64,000 bases of DNA from Klebsiella pneumoniae (GTDB taxonomy: Bacteria > Verrucomicrobiota > Verrucomicrobiia > Limisphaerales > SXTU01): NCBI GenBank assembly GCA_943330855.2, contig CALQJI020000002.1, forward strand, positions 62,001 to 126,000, in the 5' to 3' direction. How positions within the stretch are numbered: the stretch's first letter is position 1; the number at the start of each line of letters is the position of its first letter. The notes below the pieces were generated by a model. That model worked only from the letters and a program-made list of their open reading frames with translations, did no database searches and had not been told where the DNA came from. A program made the position numbers and the translations under genes. Shown here piece by piece: positions 26,537 through 33,180 of this stretch.

Positions 26537-26663
26537 TTAGGGTGAGGAGGCAGGCTACTTGCGCAGTGGGATGTTCAGCTTGTCCGCACGCTTCACCCCC
26601 TCACCCCGGCCCTCTCCCCGCCGCGCTTGCCGCTGTGCCGCCCCGCCACTAGCCTTGCGCACC

Positions 26664-27296
26664 GTGAAAAAGCCCTCTCGCCCCGAGATTCCGCGCAAGG
26701 CGGTCTATCGCCTCTCCATCTACCTGCGCTGCCTGCTGCGCTTGAAGGAAAACGGCCTGCCCACCATCGCCAGCGAGGCCCTCGCACGCGCGGCGGGCGT
26801 GAAGTCCACCCAGCTCCGTAAAGACCTCGCCTACTTCGGCACCTTCGGCACGCGCGGCCTGGGCTACGAGGTGGAGCAACTCGCCGGCATGATCTCAAAA
26901 GTGCTCGGCACGACTCGCCTCCAACCCGTCGTGCTCGTGGGCGTGGGCAATCTCGGCGCGGCCCTCTTGACCTACCAAGGCTTCGGACCCGAGGGCTTCG
27001 AAGTCGTCGCCGCCTTCGACGCCGAACCGCTCAAGGCGCGCACCCGCACCCCCTTCCCCCACATCCTACCGATGTCCGACCTGCCGCGAATCATCCGCGA
27101 GCGCGGCGTGCGCATGGCCATCCTCACTGTGCCCGTCACGGCGGCGCAGGCGGTGGCGAACCAGCTGGTCGAGGCCGGCATCGTCGGCGTGCTGAACTTC
27201 GCCCCCATCGTGATCCAAGTGCCCGAGGAAGTGACCGTCAACAGCGTCAACCTCGCCATCGAGCTGGAGAACCTCAGCTATTTCATCCAAGGCTGA
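26664..27296 (+). CDS. rex: redox-sensing transcriptional repressor Rex
   Basis: 210 residues from GTG 26664 (MKKPSRPEIPRKAVYRLSIY), which gives the normal Rex length; in-frame ATG 26559 would add a low-complexity stretch derived from an intergenic repeat. N-terminal winged helix: TIASEALARAAGVKSTQLRK and DLAYFGTFGTRGLGYEV. NAD(H)-binding Rossmann domain: VVLVGVGNLGAALLTY (GxGxxG) and VVAAFD, with C-terminal domain-swap helix ELENLSYFIQG. Rex represses fermentation and respiration genes when NADH is low. No matching palindromic operator was spotted in the window. Confidence 0.95.
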   Translation: MKKPSRPEIPRKAVYRLSIYLRCLLRLKENGLPTIASEALARAAGVKSTQLRKDLAYFGTFGTRGLGYEVEQLAGMISKVLGTTRLQPVVLVGVGNLGAALLTYQGFGPEGFEVVAAFDAEPLKARTRTPFPHILPMSDLPRIIRERGVRMAILTVPVTAAQAVANQLVEAGIVGVLNFAPIVIQVPEEVTVNSVNLAIELENLSYFIQG

Positions 27297-27303
27297 GGGC
27301 AGG

Positions 27304-27478
27304 GGAGAGAAGAGAGAGGATAGCGGATAGAGGAGAGAGGATAGCGGATAGAGGAGAGAGGATAGCGGATAGAGGAGAGAGGATAGCGGATAGAGGAGAG
27401 AAGATAGCGGATAGAGTCGTCGCTATTCTCTCTCCTCTCTCTTCTCTCCTCTCTCTTCTATCCTCTCTCCTCTATTCT
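27304..27478. repeat. 25 consecutive heptanucleotides forming a purine/pyrimidine hairpin
   Basis: The stretch divides perfectly into 7-mers. The left half cycles ggatagc, ggataga, ggagaga (a 21-base superrepeat, 27318-27401), the centre is gtcgtcg (27416-27422), and the right half is pyrimidine-rich 7-mers (ctattct, ctctcct, ctctctt, ctatcct). The two halves are mutually complementary, so a very long hairpin can form directly after rex. No coding potential. Confidence 0.9.
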
Positions 27479-27522
27479 GTAGTTTCATCAGGTGTCCATC
27501 CGTGGCCAACTAATTATCTAAC

Positions 27523-28056
27523 ATGAACTGGGTCCACCTTCACCTCGCCCTCAACCACCTCCCCGTCCTGGGCGCACTCTTTTGTGCCCTCCTCCTCGCC
27601 GTGGGGCTGGTGCGGCGCAGCGACGAGCTACAACGCGTGAGCCTGTGGGCGCTCGCGCTGCTGGCCGCCGTGTCCATCCCCATCAAGTTCACCGGCGACT
27701 TTGCCAGCGAGGCGCTCGCGGCGAGACCCGGGGTGCCGGCGGTCGTGGAGTTTGAACCCAAGCTGCTCAACGCCCATGAACAAGCCGCCGACCAGGCCAC
27801 CACCGGCATCTTCCTCCTCGGACTCGTGGCGGCGGGCGGTCTCTTCGCGGCGCGTGGGGGCAGGCCCCTGCCCAAGTGGGCGGTGCTGGCTTCGCTGATC
27901 CTTGCGCTCGTCACCTTCCTCCTGATGGCGCGCACGGCGAACCTCGGCGGGCAGCTCCGGCACCCGGAGATTCGGGGCGCAGTGCAGTTGGTTCCGCTTC
28001 AGGCAGCCCCCGGAGCGGCTCTCTGCAGCCTATTGTTAGCCGTTTGGTCCGATTGA
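27523..28056 (+). CDS. four-helix membrane protein (DUF2231-like)
   Basis: 177 residues. Begins MNWVHLHLALNHLPVLGALF, with conserved His residues in TM1 as in DUF2231-type and related cytochrome-like membrane proteins; further hydrophobic segments are near 40-57, 93-110 and 118-135, and TANLGGQLRHPEIRG follows the last but one. The His residues could ligate heme, which is an inference. Function unknown. The gene stands alone between the rex-proximal satellite and the accessory island. Confidence 0.65.
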   Translation: MNWVHLHLALNHLPVLGALFCALLLAVGLVRRSDELQRVSLWALALLAAVSIPIKFTGDFASEALAARPGVPAVVEFEPKLLNAHEQAADQATTGIFLLGLVAAGGLFAARGGRPLPKWAVLASLILALVTFLLMARTANLGGQLRHPEIRGAVQLVPLQAAPGAALCSLLLAVWSD

Positions 28057-28071
28057 AATTGCGACACGTTG

Positions 28072-28740
28072 TTAAGAAGTCTTGCGCCTAAACCATTTCC
28101 ACGGTTCAAAGAAGAGAAGTGAACTGGCTAGCCCAATAACGGAAAATCCCCACCCCACCCAAGTTTCGGGCAGCTCGACTTTACTGTTGGAAGGGACGGT
28201 GCGTTGATAATAGACAGTAATGCTTTGGGAAGACGGAGGAGTGCGGACGCTGTCACGGCCTGAGTAGTGCTGCCCGGCGACCTTGTAAGCGTAATCGACG
28301 TAATACTCAGTGTGGCGGGTTCTGCGGCCGCCAACGGTATGACTAACTGGAGGTGAAGTCACGATCCCGATCGTTTGGGAGGACGCCCAAACAAACGAAT
28401 AGTCGCTCCACAGCGACCACAGTCCCCCGAAAAGGAACAGAAGAGCTCCAGCCTTGTAGAAAAACCCCCGAATACCCTTCATGTCCGGATCATCGTCGCC
28501 CTCGACCGATTGGCAAGTTATGGGCTTCTTTTCGGGGGGCACGTCTTCCTGTGAGTCAGGAGGTAGAGGAGGAGGGGTTGTGGCGTAAACTCCCGGAATT
28601 GTTGTCAGTCTAACCCACTCGTTTAGCCCGGGTTGCCAAGCGAGTTCACTACCTGTTAGGTCGTGCGTCGCCAGAAGGCGATTGACCTGATCGAGCGACA
28701 TTTGCTGAACAGGCTGGTTTGGGCGCTTGACGTGAAGCAT
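28072..28740 (-). CDS. GYF_2-domain plus DUF3592-type membrane protein
   Basis: 222 residues. Residues 1-50 resemble the GYF_2 domain (QQMSLDQVNRLLATHDLTGS, LAWQPGLNEWVRL), a peptide-binding module. A Pro-rich acidic linker (TTPPPLPPDSQEDVPPEKK) leads to TM1 (KAGALLFLFGGLWSLWSDY), an extracytoplasmic DUF3592-like strand region (YYVDYAYKVAGQHYSGRD, SITVYYQRTVPSNSKVEL) and TM2 (WGFSVIGLASSLLFFEPW). Its codon use and base composition are less GC-rich than its neighbours. It lies 53 bases downstream of the caspase-like gene on the same strand, so the two are probably one transcript. Function unknown; a membrane partner or sensor for the caspase-like protein is a hypothesis. Confidence 0.7.
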   Translation of the reverse strand: MLHVKRPNQPVQQMSLDQVNRLLATHDLTGSELAWQPGLNEWVRLTTIPGVYATTPPPLPPDSQEDVPPEKKPITCQSVEGDDDPDMKGIRGFFYKAGALLFLFGGLWSLWSDYSFVWASSQTIGIVTSPPVSHTVGGRRTRHTEYYVDYAYKVAGQHYSGRDSVRTPPSSQSITVYYQRTVPSNSKVELPETWVGWGFSVIGLASSLLFFEPWKWFRRKTS

Positions 28741-28793
28741 TTTAAAACATGCGCGGCGATGGCCGGGTTAGATGCGCATGGTTGGCCATTCGG

Positions 28794-29384
28794 TCATGAT
28801 GGTGGGGTGCCCCATATCTGCTCTCGGTGTTCTCTGAATTCCGGTGTGCGCTCGATCTCTACTCGGTCGTAGCAGAGAAAATCGTAGCCCGTCGCTTTTG
28901 ATGCTCGCTTGGCGGCTTGGTCGGGCTGCAATCGCCGATGCTCCATGTTGTAGATAAACGCATGAAATCCTGCAGTAAGGTCGGGGGCAGTCAGTCTCCA
29001 GCGTGCTCCACAGACGAACTGTATCTTGTCGCAGCCAGCGAAGATGTCATAGCTAACCTGCCGAACTCCGCCGCGGCAGCAGGCCAACAGAAAAACGGCA
29101 TTGTGAGCAATGACGTCGATCGGACAGATTGTCTGAGCGAAATCATACCAAGAGACGAAATACCCACCCTCACCTCCGTCTCCAAAGCCGTCAGGATTTG
29201 CGTGCGTCGCAAGATAAACGTAATCGAACTGCTTCTTGTAGTCGGCAAGTTTGGCAAGCGAATCTGGGGCAGCTACTACGTGCACAATCGTGTCCATGTC
29301 GTGCATCTTGGCAATCGTCTGGATCTGGCTGACTTCAACGTCACAAACGTCTTTGCTGGCGCGAAGAATCAGCAGTGTTTTCAC
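28794..29384 (-). CDS. stand-alone caspase/CHAT-like putative cysteine protease
   Basis: 196 residues from GTG 29384. The pattern is that of a minimal caspase-hemoglobinase fold: a hydrophobic strand then Thr-His (FDYVYLATHANPDGFG, His61), then strand plus Cys pair (NAVFLLACCRGG, Cys102/Cys103), then IQFVCGARWRLTAPDL and an amphipathic helix as in CHAT domains. The candidate dyad is His61 with Cys102 or Cys103. There is no signal peptide, TM segment or fused TPR/effector domain, so it is a cytosolic single-domain protein. It is paired with the GYF/DUF3592 membrane protein. Many CHAT-like proteases act in phage defence or regulated cell death, but no such role is shown here. It could also be inactive. 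Confidence 0.62.
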   Translation of the reverse strand: MKTLLILRASKDVCDVEVSQIQTIAKMHDMDTIVHVVAAPDSLAKLADYKKQFDYVYLATHANPDGFGDGGEGGYFVSWYDFAQTICPIDVIAHNAVFLLACCRGGVRQVSYDIFAGCDKIQFVCGARWRLTAPDLTAGFHAFIYNMEHRRLQPDQAAKRASKATGYDFLCYDRVEIERTPEFREHREQIWGTPPS

Positions 29385-29568
29385 AAGGCGTAGAACGGCC
29401 TAACAGGCATTCGACCGCACTTTGCGGCCTGGCAAAATGGTGGCGGTGGTGAACATGACCGCAAGGTTATTGGCGGTTTCCGGCCTGTCCAGCAGCATTT
29501 CCAGCGTTTCAGCCATGCGTTGCGGATGCGTTGCCTCGCTGAGGGATGCCATCTCCTGACCTCGGCGG
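29385..29568. other. 184-base gap right of the accessory island
   Basis: Contains GCCTAAC (29398-29404), which matches an integron-type core site (RYYYAAC), a small hairpin CCGCACTTTGCGG, and a possible 50-codon minus-strand frame (29552 to 29400, beginning MASLSEATHPQR). The frame is too short and unlike anything I recognise, and is probably a remnant. The gap ends in a palindromic repeat arm. Confidence 0.4.
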
Positions 29569-29572
29569 CTAC
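29546..29572. repeat. GTAGCC palindrome, single arm at the oxidoreductase stop
   Basis: ATGCCATCTCCTGACCTCGG and the following CGGCTAC match the right arm of the 6095-6121 copy. No left arm is recognisable to the left. The TAG stop of the Gfo/Idh gene (29569) is the TAG of GTAGCC on the minus strand. Confidence 0.65.
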
Positions 29573-30708
29573 ATCACCTCGGCCAAGTCCACTAGGCGGC
29601 TGCGCTCGTTCACGGACTTGGCGGCGGCGGCGATGATGGCGGTGACTTCGAGGATTTCCTGGTAGGGGACTGGCTCCACTTTGCTCTCGGCCATCTTTAG
29701 GAAGGTGTGGGCCATGCGGAAGATTTGATAGTGGTGGCCAAACCAGTAGTTGCCATCAATGGCGGGGGTCCACGCGTGGGTCTTCTTGGCGAAGTGCGCG
29801 CTGGTGCTGCAATAGGTGGGCGTCACGTCGGGGCGGCCATACCAGACCTCGGCGGGCATGCGGTCTTCGTAGGTGATGAGGGCGTGGCAGGTGGCTTCGC
29901 GGGCATACATGGAGACGGCTTTCACGCCGGCGCCGCAGAGGGTCATGCACATCCAGACGGGGTGCTGGCCGTAGATGAACCAGCTGGGGTAGCTGTAGCC
30001 GCCGCCCTGGCTGGCGATGACGTATTGGAGGGTGCCGAAGTCGCCGCTGGCCTTCATGCGGAGGGCTTCCTCGGTGCCCCATTGGTGGCGGTAGAGGCTG
30101 GAGGACATGATGGGGGCGTTGTGCTTCTTGGCGAAGTCGAGGATGCGGCGGGTCTCGATGACGGTGCCGCCGATGGGCTTGTCGCAGAAGGTGGGGAGGC
30201 CCTTCGCTAGGCCGGGGGCGCAGAGGTCGAAGTGGTCTTCGCCGCGCCCGCTGGCGTCGCCCACCCAGATGGCGTCGGAGTTCTTCACGAGTTCGTCGAG
30301 GCTGCGGGCGACTTCGACGCCGGGGAAGCAGTCGGCGAACATCTGGGCGCTGGCGGGGTCGGCGTCGTAGTAGCAGGAGATGACGGTGTTGTCGAAGGGC
30401 TGCTTGGCGAAGTCTTCCTTGGGGTTGCGGAAGTGGGATTTGAAAAGGTCCACGGGGCCTTTGCTGAGATGCTTTTCAATCATCTTGAGGTCCATGGTCG
30501 GGTGGAAGCCGTGGGCGAAGTGGTAGGTGTGGCCGTTGGTCTTCTGCGGTTTCCCGCCGATGCTCGAGGAGATGACGCCGATGCGCATCGGCTTGGCGGG
30601 GCCGTAGGTGGTGAGGGGGCTGGTGGCGGCGGAAGCGGCGGCGGCGAGGACGGTGGAGCCGGTGGCGGCGAGGAAGTCGCGGCGGGAGGTGGGGGAGGAA
30701 GAATTCAT
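29569..30708 (-). CDS. Gfo/Idh/MocA-family oxidoreductase, Tat leader
   Basis: 379 residues. Leader SSPTSRRDFLAATGSTVLAA is Tat-like. The Rossmann start MRIGVISSSIGG, DAIWVGDASGRGEDH and FCDKPIGGTVIETRR (the EKP/DKP motif that positions catalysis) identify the family; the C-terminal beta-sheet domain includes YGQHPVWMCMTLCGAG, a family-type His region. Members with Tat leaders are typical of Verrucomicrobia and are predicted periplasmic glycoside or polyol oxidoreductases. Divergent from trxB, with the start codons nearly abutting. Confidence 0.85.
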   Translation of the reverse strand: MNSSSPTSRRDFLAATGSTVLAAAASAATSPLTTYGPAKPMRIGVISSSIGGKPQKTNGHTYHFAHGFHPTMDLKMIEKHLSKGPVDLFKSHFRNPKEDFAKQPFDNTVISCYYDADPASAQMFADCFPGVEVARSLDELVKNSDAIWVGDASGRGEDHFDLCAPGLAKGLPTFCDKPIGGTVIETRRILDFAKKHNAPIMSSSLYRHQWGTEEALRMKASGDFGTLQYVIASQGGGYSYPSWFIYGQHPVWMCMTLCGAGVKAVSMYAREATCHALITYEDRMPAEVWYGRPDVTPTYCSTSAHFAKKTHAWTPAIDGNYWFGHHYQIFRMAHTFLKMAESKVEPVPYQEILEVTAIIAAAAKSVNERSRLVDLAEVM

Positions 30709-30766
30709 GAGCGCAAAAACCGACGCGCTTGCCAGCGCGGAAGTTCACTCCTACTTTCCCGCGCCT

Positions 30767-31699
30767 ATGGAAAATGTCGTTGTCATCGGGTCGGGGTGCG
30801 CGGGCTGGACGGCGGCGCTCTATACGGCGCGCGCGAGCTTGAATCCCCTCGTCGTCACGGGCGCGTCGCCGGGTGGATTGCTCACGACCACGAGCATTGT
30901 GGAGAATTTCCCCGGCTTCCCTGAAGGAGTGGACGGCACGGAGCTGATGATGAAGATGCAGGCGCAGGCGGAACGCTTCGGTGCGCGCGTGCGGTTCGGC
31001 TCGACGGTCGAGGCGGTGGACCTGAGCAAGCGGCCGTTCGTCGTCAATGTGGACGGCGAGCTGGTGGAGACGAAGTGCGTCATCATCGCGACGGGCGCGG
31101 GCCACAAACACCTCGGGGTGCCGGGCGAGGATGAGCTGGAGAAGAAGGGCGTGACGTATTGCGCGACGTGCGATGGGGCGCTGCCGATGTTCCGCAACCA
31201 GCCGCTCGTCGTCGTGGGCGGCGGCGACTCGGCGTGTGAGGAGGCGACTTACCTGACGCGCTTTGCGTCGGTGGTTTACCTCGTGCATCGCCGCGATTCG
31301 CTGCGGGCCTCGAAGGTCATGGCCGAGCGCGCGTTGTCGAACCCCAAGCTCAAGCCGGTCTGGGACTCGGTGGTGACGGAAGTGCTCGACGTGGCGGCGG
31401 GGAAGGTCACGGGCGTGAAACTGAAGAATCTGAAGACGGGCGCGGAGAGCACGGTGGCGTGCGCGGGGGTGTTTGCGGCGATTGGGCATTATCCGAACAC
31501 CCAGCTCTTCAAGGGGCAAATCGCGCTGGATGAAAACGGCTACGTGGTGCGTGAGAAGGGTTCGCAGACGACGGTGGAGGGCGTGTTCGTCGCGGGCGAT
31601 TGCTCGGACCACGTTTACCGGCAAGCCATCACCGCGGCAGGCATGGGCTGCGCGGCGGCGATTGACGCGGAGCGGTATCTGGGGTCGCTGGACCAGTAG
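30767..31699 (+). CDS. trxB: thioredoxin reductase
   Basis: 310 residues from ATG 30767 (MENVVVIGSGCAGWTAALY), where the FAD-binding GxGxxG is at the usual position; an upstream ATG at 30707 would overlap the divergent leader gene and adds non-homologous residues. NADPH site VVGGGDSACEEATYL and redox-active Cys-Ala-Thr-Cys (YCATCDGALP, near residue 132) are present. C-terminal FAD motif GVFVAGDCSDHVYRQ. It reduces thioredoxin in the cytoplasm. A 6-base gap separates it from the next gene, so an operon with the L12-like and rhodanese genes is likely. Confidence 0.93.
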   Translation: MENVVVIGSGCAGWTAALYTARASLNPLVVTGASPGGLLTTTSIVENFPGFPEGVDGTELMMKMQAQAERFGARVRFGSTVEAVDLSKRPFVVNVDGELVETKCVIIATGAGHKHLGVPGEDELEKKGVTYCATCDGALPMFRNQPLVVVGGGDSACEEATYLTRFASVVYLVHRRDSLRASKVMAERALSNPKLKPVWDSVVTEVLDVAAGKVTGVKLKNLKTGAESTVACAGVFAAIGHYPNTQLFKGQIALDENGYVVREKGSQTTVEGVFVAGDCSDHVYRQAITAAGMGCAAAIDAERYLGSLDQ

Positions 31700-31705
31700 C
31701 CACTT

Positions 31706-32122
31706 ATGACACCAGCCCAGCGCGAAGCCATCCTCGCCGAGGTCAAAGGCGGAAACAAAATCGCGGCCATCAAGCTGTGCCGCGAGGCGACAGGCATGGG
31801 CTTGGCGGAGTCGAAGGAGTGGGTGGAGCGGCTGGAGACTTCGCCGGACACGGCGGTGATGGGAGCTGTGGAAGCCGGCGCTTTGTCGCCCGTTGCTGAC
31901 CTGCTCTTTGCCGGGCAGAAGATTCAGGCCATCAAACTCTATCGCGAGCAGCTCAAGCCGGGCGTGGGGCTCGCGGAGGCGAAGGAGGCGGTGGAACAGT
32001 TGGAAGCCGGGCTGCGCGCGCAGCACCCTGAGAAGTTCACGGCGAAAGCCAAGTCTGGTTGCACCACAGTGCTCGCTGTGCTGATGGTCCTCTTCGTTGC
32101 GTTGGTCTGGTTACGCTCATGA
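31706..32122 (+). CDS. tail-anchored protein with two L7/L12-CTD-like repeats
   Basis: 138 residues. Two units resemble the C-terminal domain of ribosomal protein L7/L12: GNKIAAIKLCREATGMGLAE with SKEWVERLE (residues 16-44), and GQKIQAIKLYREQLKPGVGL with AEAKEAVEQLE (70-100). In true L12 this helix pair binds translation factors. A C-terminal hydrophobic segment (CTTVLAVLMVLFVALVWLRS) makes it a tail-anchored membrane protein. There is no L12 N-terminal dimerisation domain, so it is not the ribosomal stalk protein. The stop overlaps the next start (ATGA at 32119), so translation is coupled to the rhodanese. Confidence 0.75.
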   Translation: MTPAQREAILAEVKGGNKIAAIKLCREATGMGLAESKEWVERLETSPDTAVMGAVEAGALSPVADLLFAGQKIQAIKLYREQLKPGVGLAEAKEAVEQLEAGLRAQHPEKFTAKAKSGCTTVLAVLMVLFVALVWLRS

Positions 32123-32433
32123 CGCCCATTGAACTTGCCGCGCGCCTCGGTGCGCCGAACCCGCCGCGCCTGCTGGATGTGCGGCAGCCGGATGAATTCA
32201 CCATCGTGGCGTTGCCGGGCGCGAAGCTGATTCCGCTGAACGAGCTGCCGGAGCGCGTCGGCGAGCTGGCGGGCTGGCGCGAGCAGGAGGTGGTCGTTTA
32301 TTGCCACCACGGGATGCGCAGTGCGCACGCGATTGCATGGCTGCGGCATCAGGGTTTTACGAACTTGCACAACCTCAGCGGCGGCGTGGATCGGTGGTCG
32401 CTCGAAGTGGATGCGAATGCGCCGCGTTACTGA
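32119..32433 (+). CDS. single-domain rhodanese (sulfurtransferase)
   Basis: 104 residues from ATG 32119. DVRQPDEFTIVALPGAKLIP and active-site loop VVYCHHGMRSAHAIAWL (Cys near residue 62) are classic, ending FTNLHNLSGGVDRWS. It is a persulfide-carrying sulfurtransferase of the GlpE/PspE type. The gene overlaps the L12-like gene by four bases and lies in a thiol/redox context with trxB. Confidence 0.9.
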   Translation: MTPIELAARLGAPNPPRLLDVRQPDEFTIVALPGAKLIPLNELPERVGELAGWREQEVVVYCHHGMRSAHAIAWLRHQGFTNLHNLSGGVDRWSLEVDANAPRY

Positions 32434-32512
32434 GTCGTCTGCAAACGGTCCCGAAAAGTGTGCCGACGTAGTTTCAACTTCTTTTCGGACGGCATTGCTT
32501 TAGAAATAGCCC

Positions 32513-33175
32513 ATGAGTCAACGGCAGGCGCGAATTCGTCGCGCAACCCACGAGACGCAAATTAGTCTCGACCTGAATGTGGATGGCACCGGCAAGGCCG
32601 CCATCCGCACGGGCGTGCCGTTTTTCGACCACATGCTCACGCTCTTCGCGAAGCACGCGGTGATGGACCTCAAGCTGCGTTGCAAGGGAGACATTGAGGT
32701 GGACGCGCACCACACGGTGGAGGACTGCGGTATCGCGCTGGGGCAGGCGTTCGTGCAGGCGCTCGGGGAGAAGAAGGGAATCCGCCGCTATGGGACGGGC
32801 TTCGATCCGCGCAATCCGTTCACCGGCGAGGCTTACGTGCCGATGGACGAGTGCCTGACGCGGTGCGTGATTGATTTCAGCGGACGGCCATTTCTCGTCT
32901 GGCGCGGGATGGATGACCTTGCGCAGAAGAAAATTTCCGTCGCTGAACGCACGCAGGATATGTCGAGCGCGTTTCGCTTCGGGCTGGCGCGGGAATTTTT
33001 CCAAGGCTTCGCGAATGAGGCGCGTTGCAATCTGCATCTCGAACTCGTCTACGGGGGCGAGCCGCATCATGTGGTGGAAGGGCTGTTCAAGGCATTCGCC
33101 AAGGCGACGGACTTTGCCTGCCAGCGGGACGCGCGGATTGCCGGGCAGATTCCGAGCACGAAGGGTAAGCTCTAG
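32513..33175 (+). CDS. hisB: imidazoleglycerol-phosphate dehydratase
   Basis: 220 residues; this is the monofunctional form and is about 20 residues longer than usual. It carries out the sixth step of histidine synthesis, with a di-manganese site. Core motifs: GVPFFDHML, DAHHTVEDCGIALGQA, DECLTRCVIDFSGRP, EPHHVVEGLFKAFAKA and a C-terminal STKGKL. Two insertions relative to the E. coli domain are visible, around TGFDPRNPFTGEAYVPM (surplus about 11 residues) and DDLAQKKISVAERTQDMSS. No other his genes are nearby. The ECF sigma gene starts 5 bases after the stop. Confidence 0.93.
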   Translation: MSQRQARIRRATHETQISLDLNVDGTGKAAIRTGVPFFDHMLTLFAKHAVMDLKLRCKGDIEVDAHHTVEDCGIALGQAFVQALGEKKGIRRYGTGFDPRNPFTGEAYVPMDECLTRCVIDFSGRPFLVWRGMDDLAQKKISVAERTQDMSSAFRFGLAREFFQGFANEARCNLHLELVYGGEPHHVVEGLFKAFAKATDFACQRDARIAGQIPSTKGKL

Positions 33176-33180
33176 CCGTA

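Noticed and set aside
27304..27478. CRISPR array
   Set aside because: Repeats are contiguous 7-mers and 21-mers with no unique spacers and no cas genes nearby.
29400..29552. 50-codon minus-strand frame MASLSEATHPQR...
   Set aside because: Too short, no recognised family, and begins in a palindromic repeat arm; kept only as a possible remnant in the gap description.
30707..30766. Longer trxB start at ATG 30707
   Set aside because: It overlaps the divergent oxidoreductase start and adds residues not expected before the FAD-binding GxGxxG.
31706..32122. Ribosomal protein L7/L12 (rplL)
   Set aside because: It lacks the N-terminal dimerisation domain and has a membrane tail, so it is an L12-CTD-like protein, not the ribosomal stalk.
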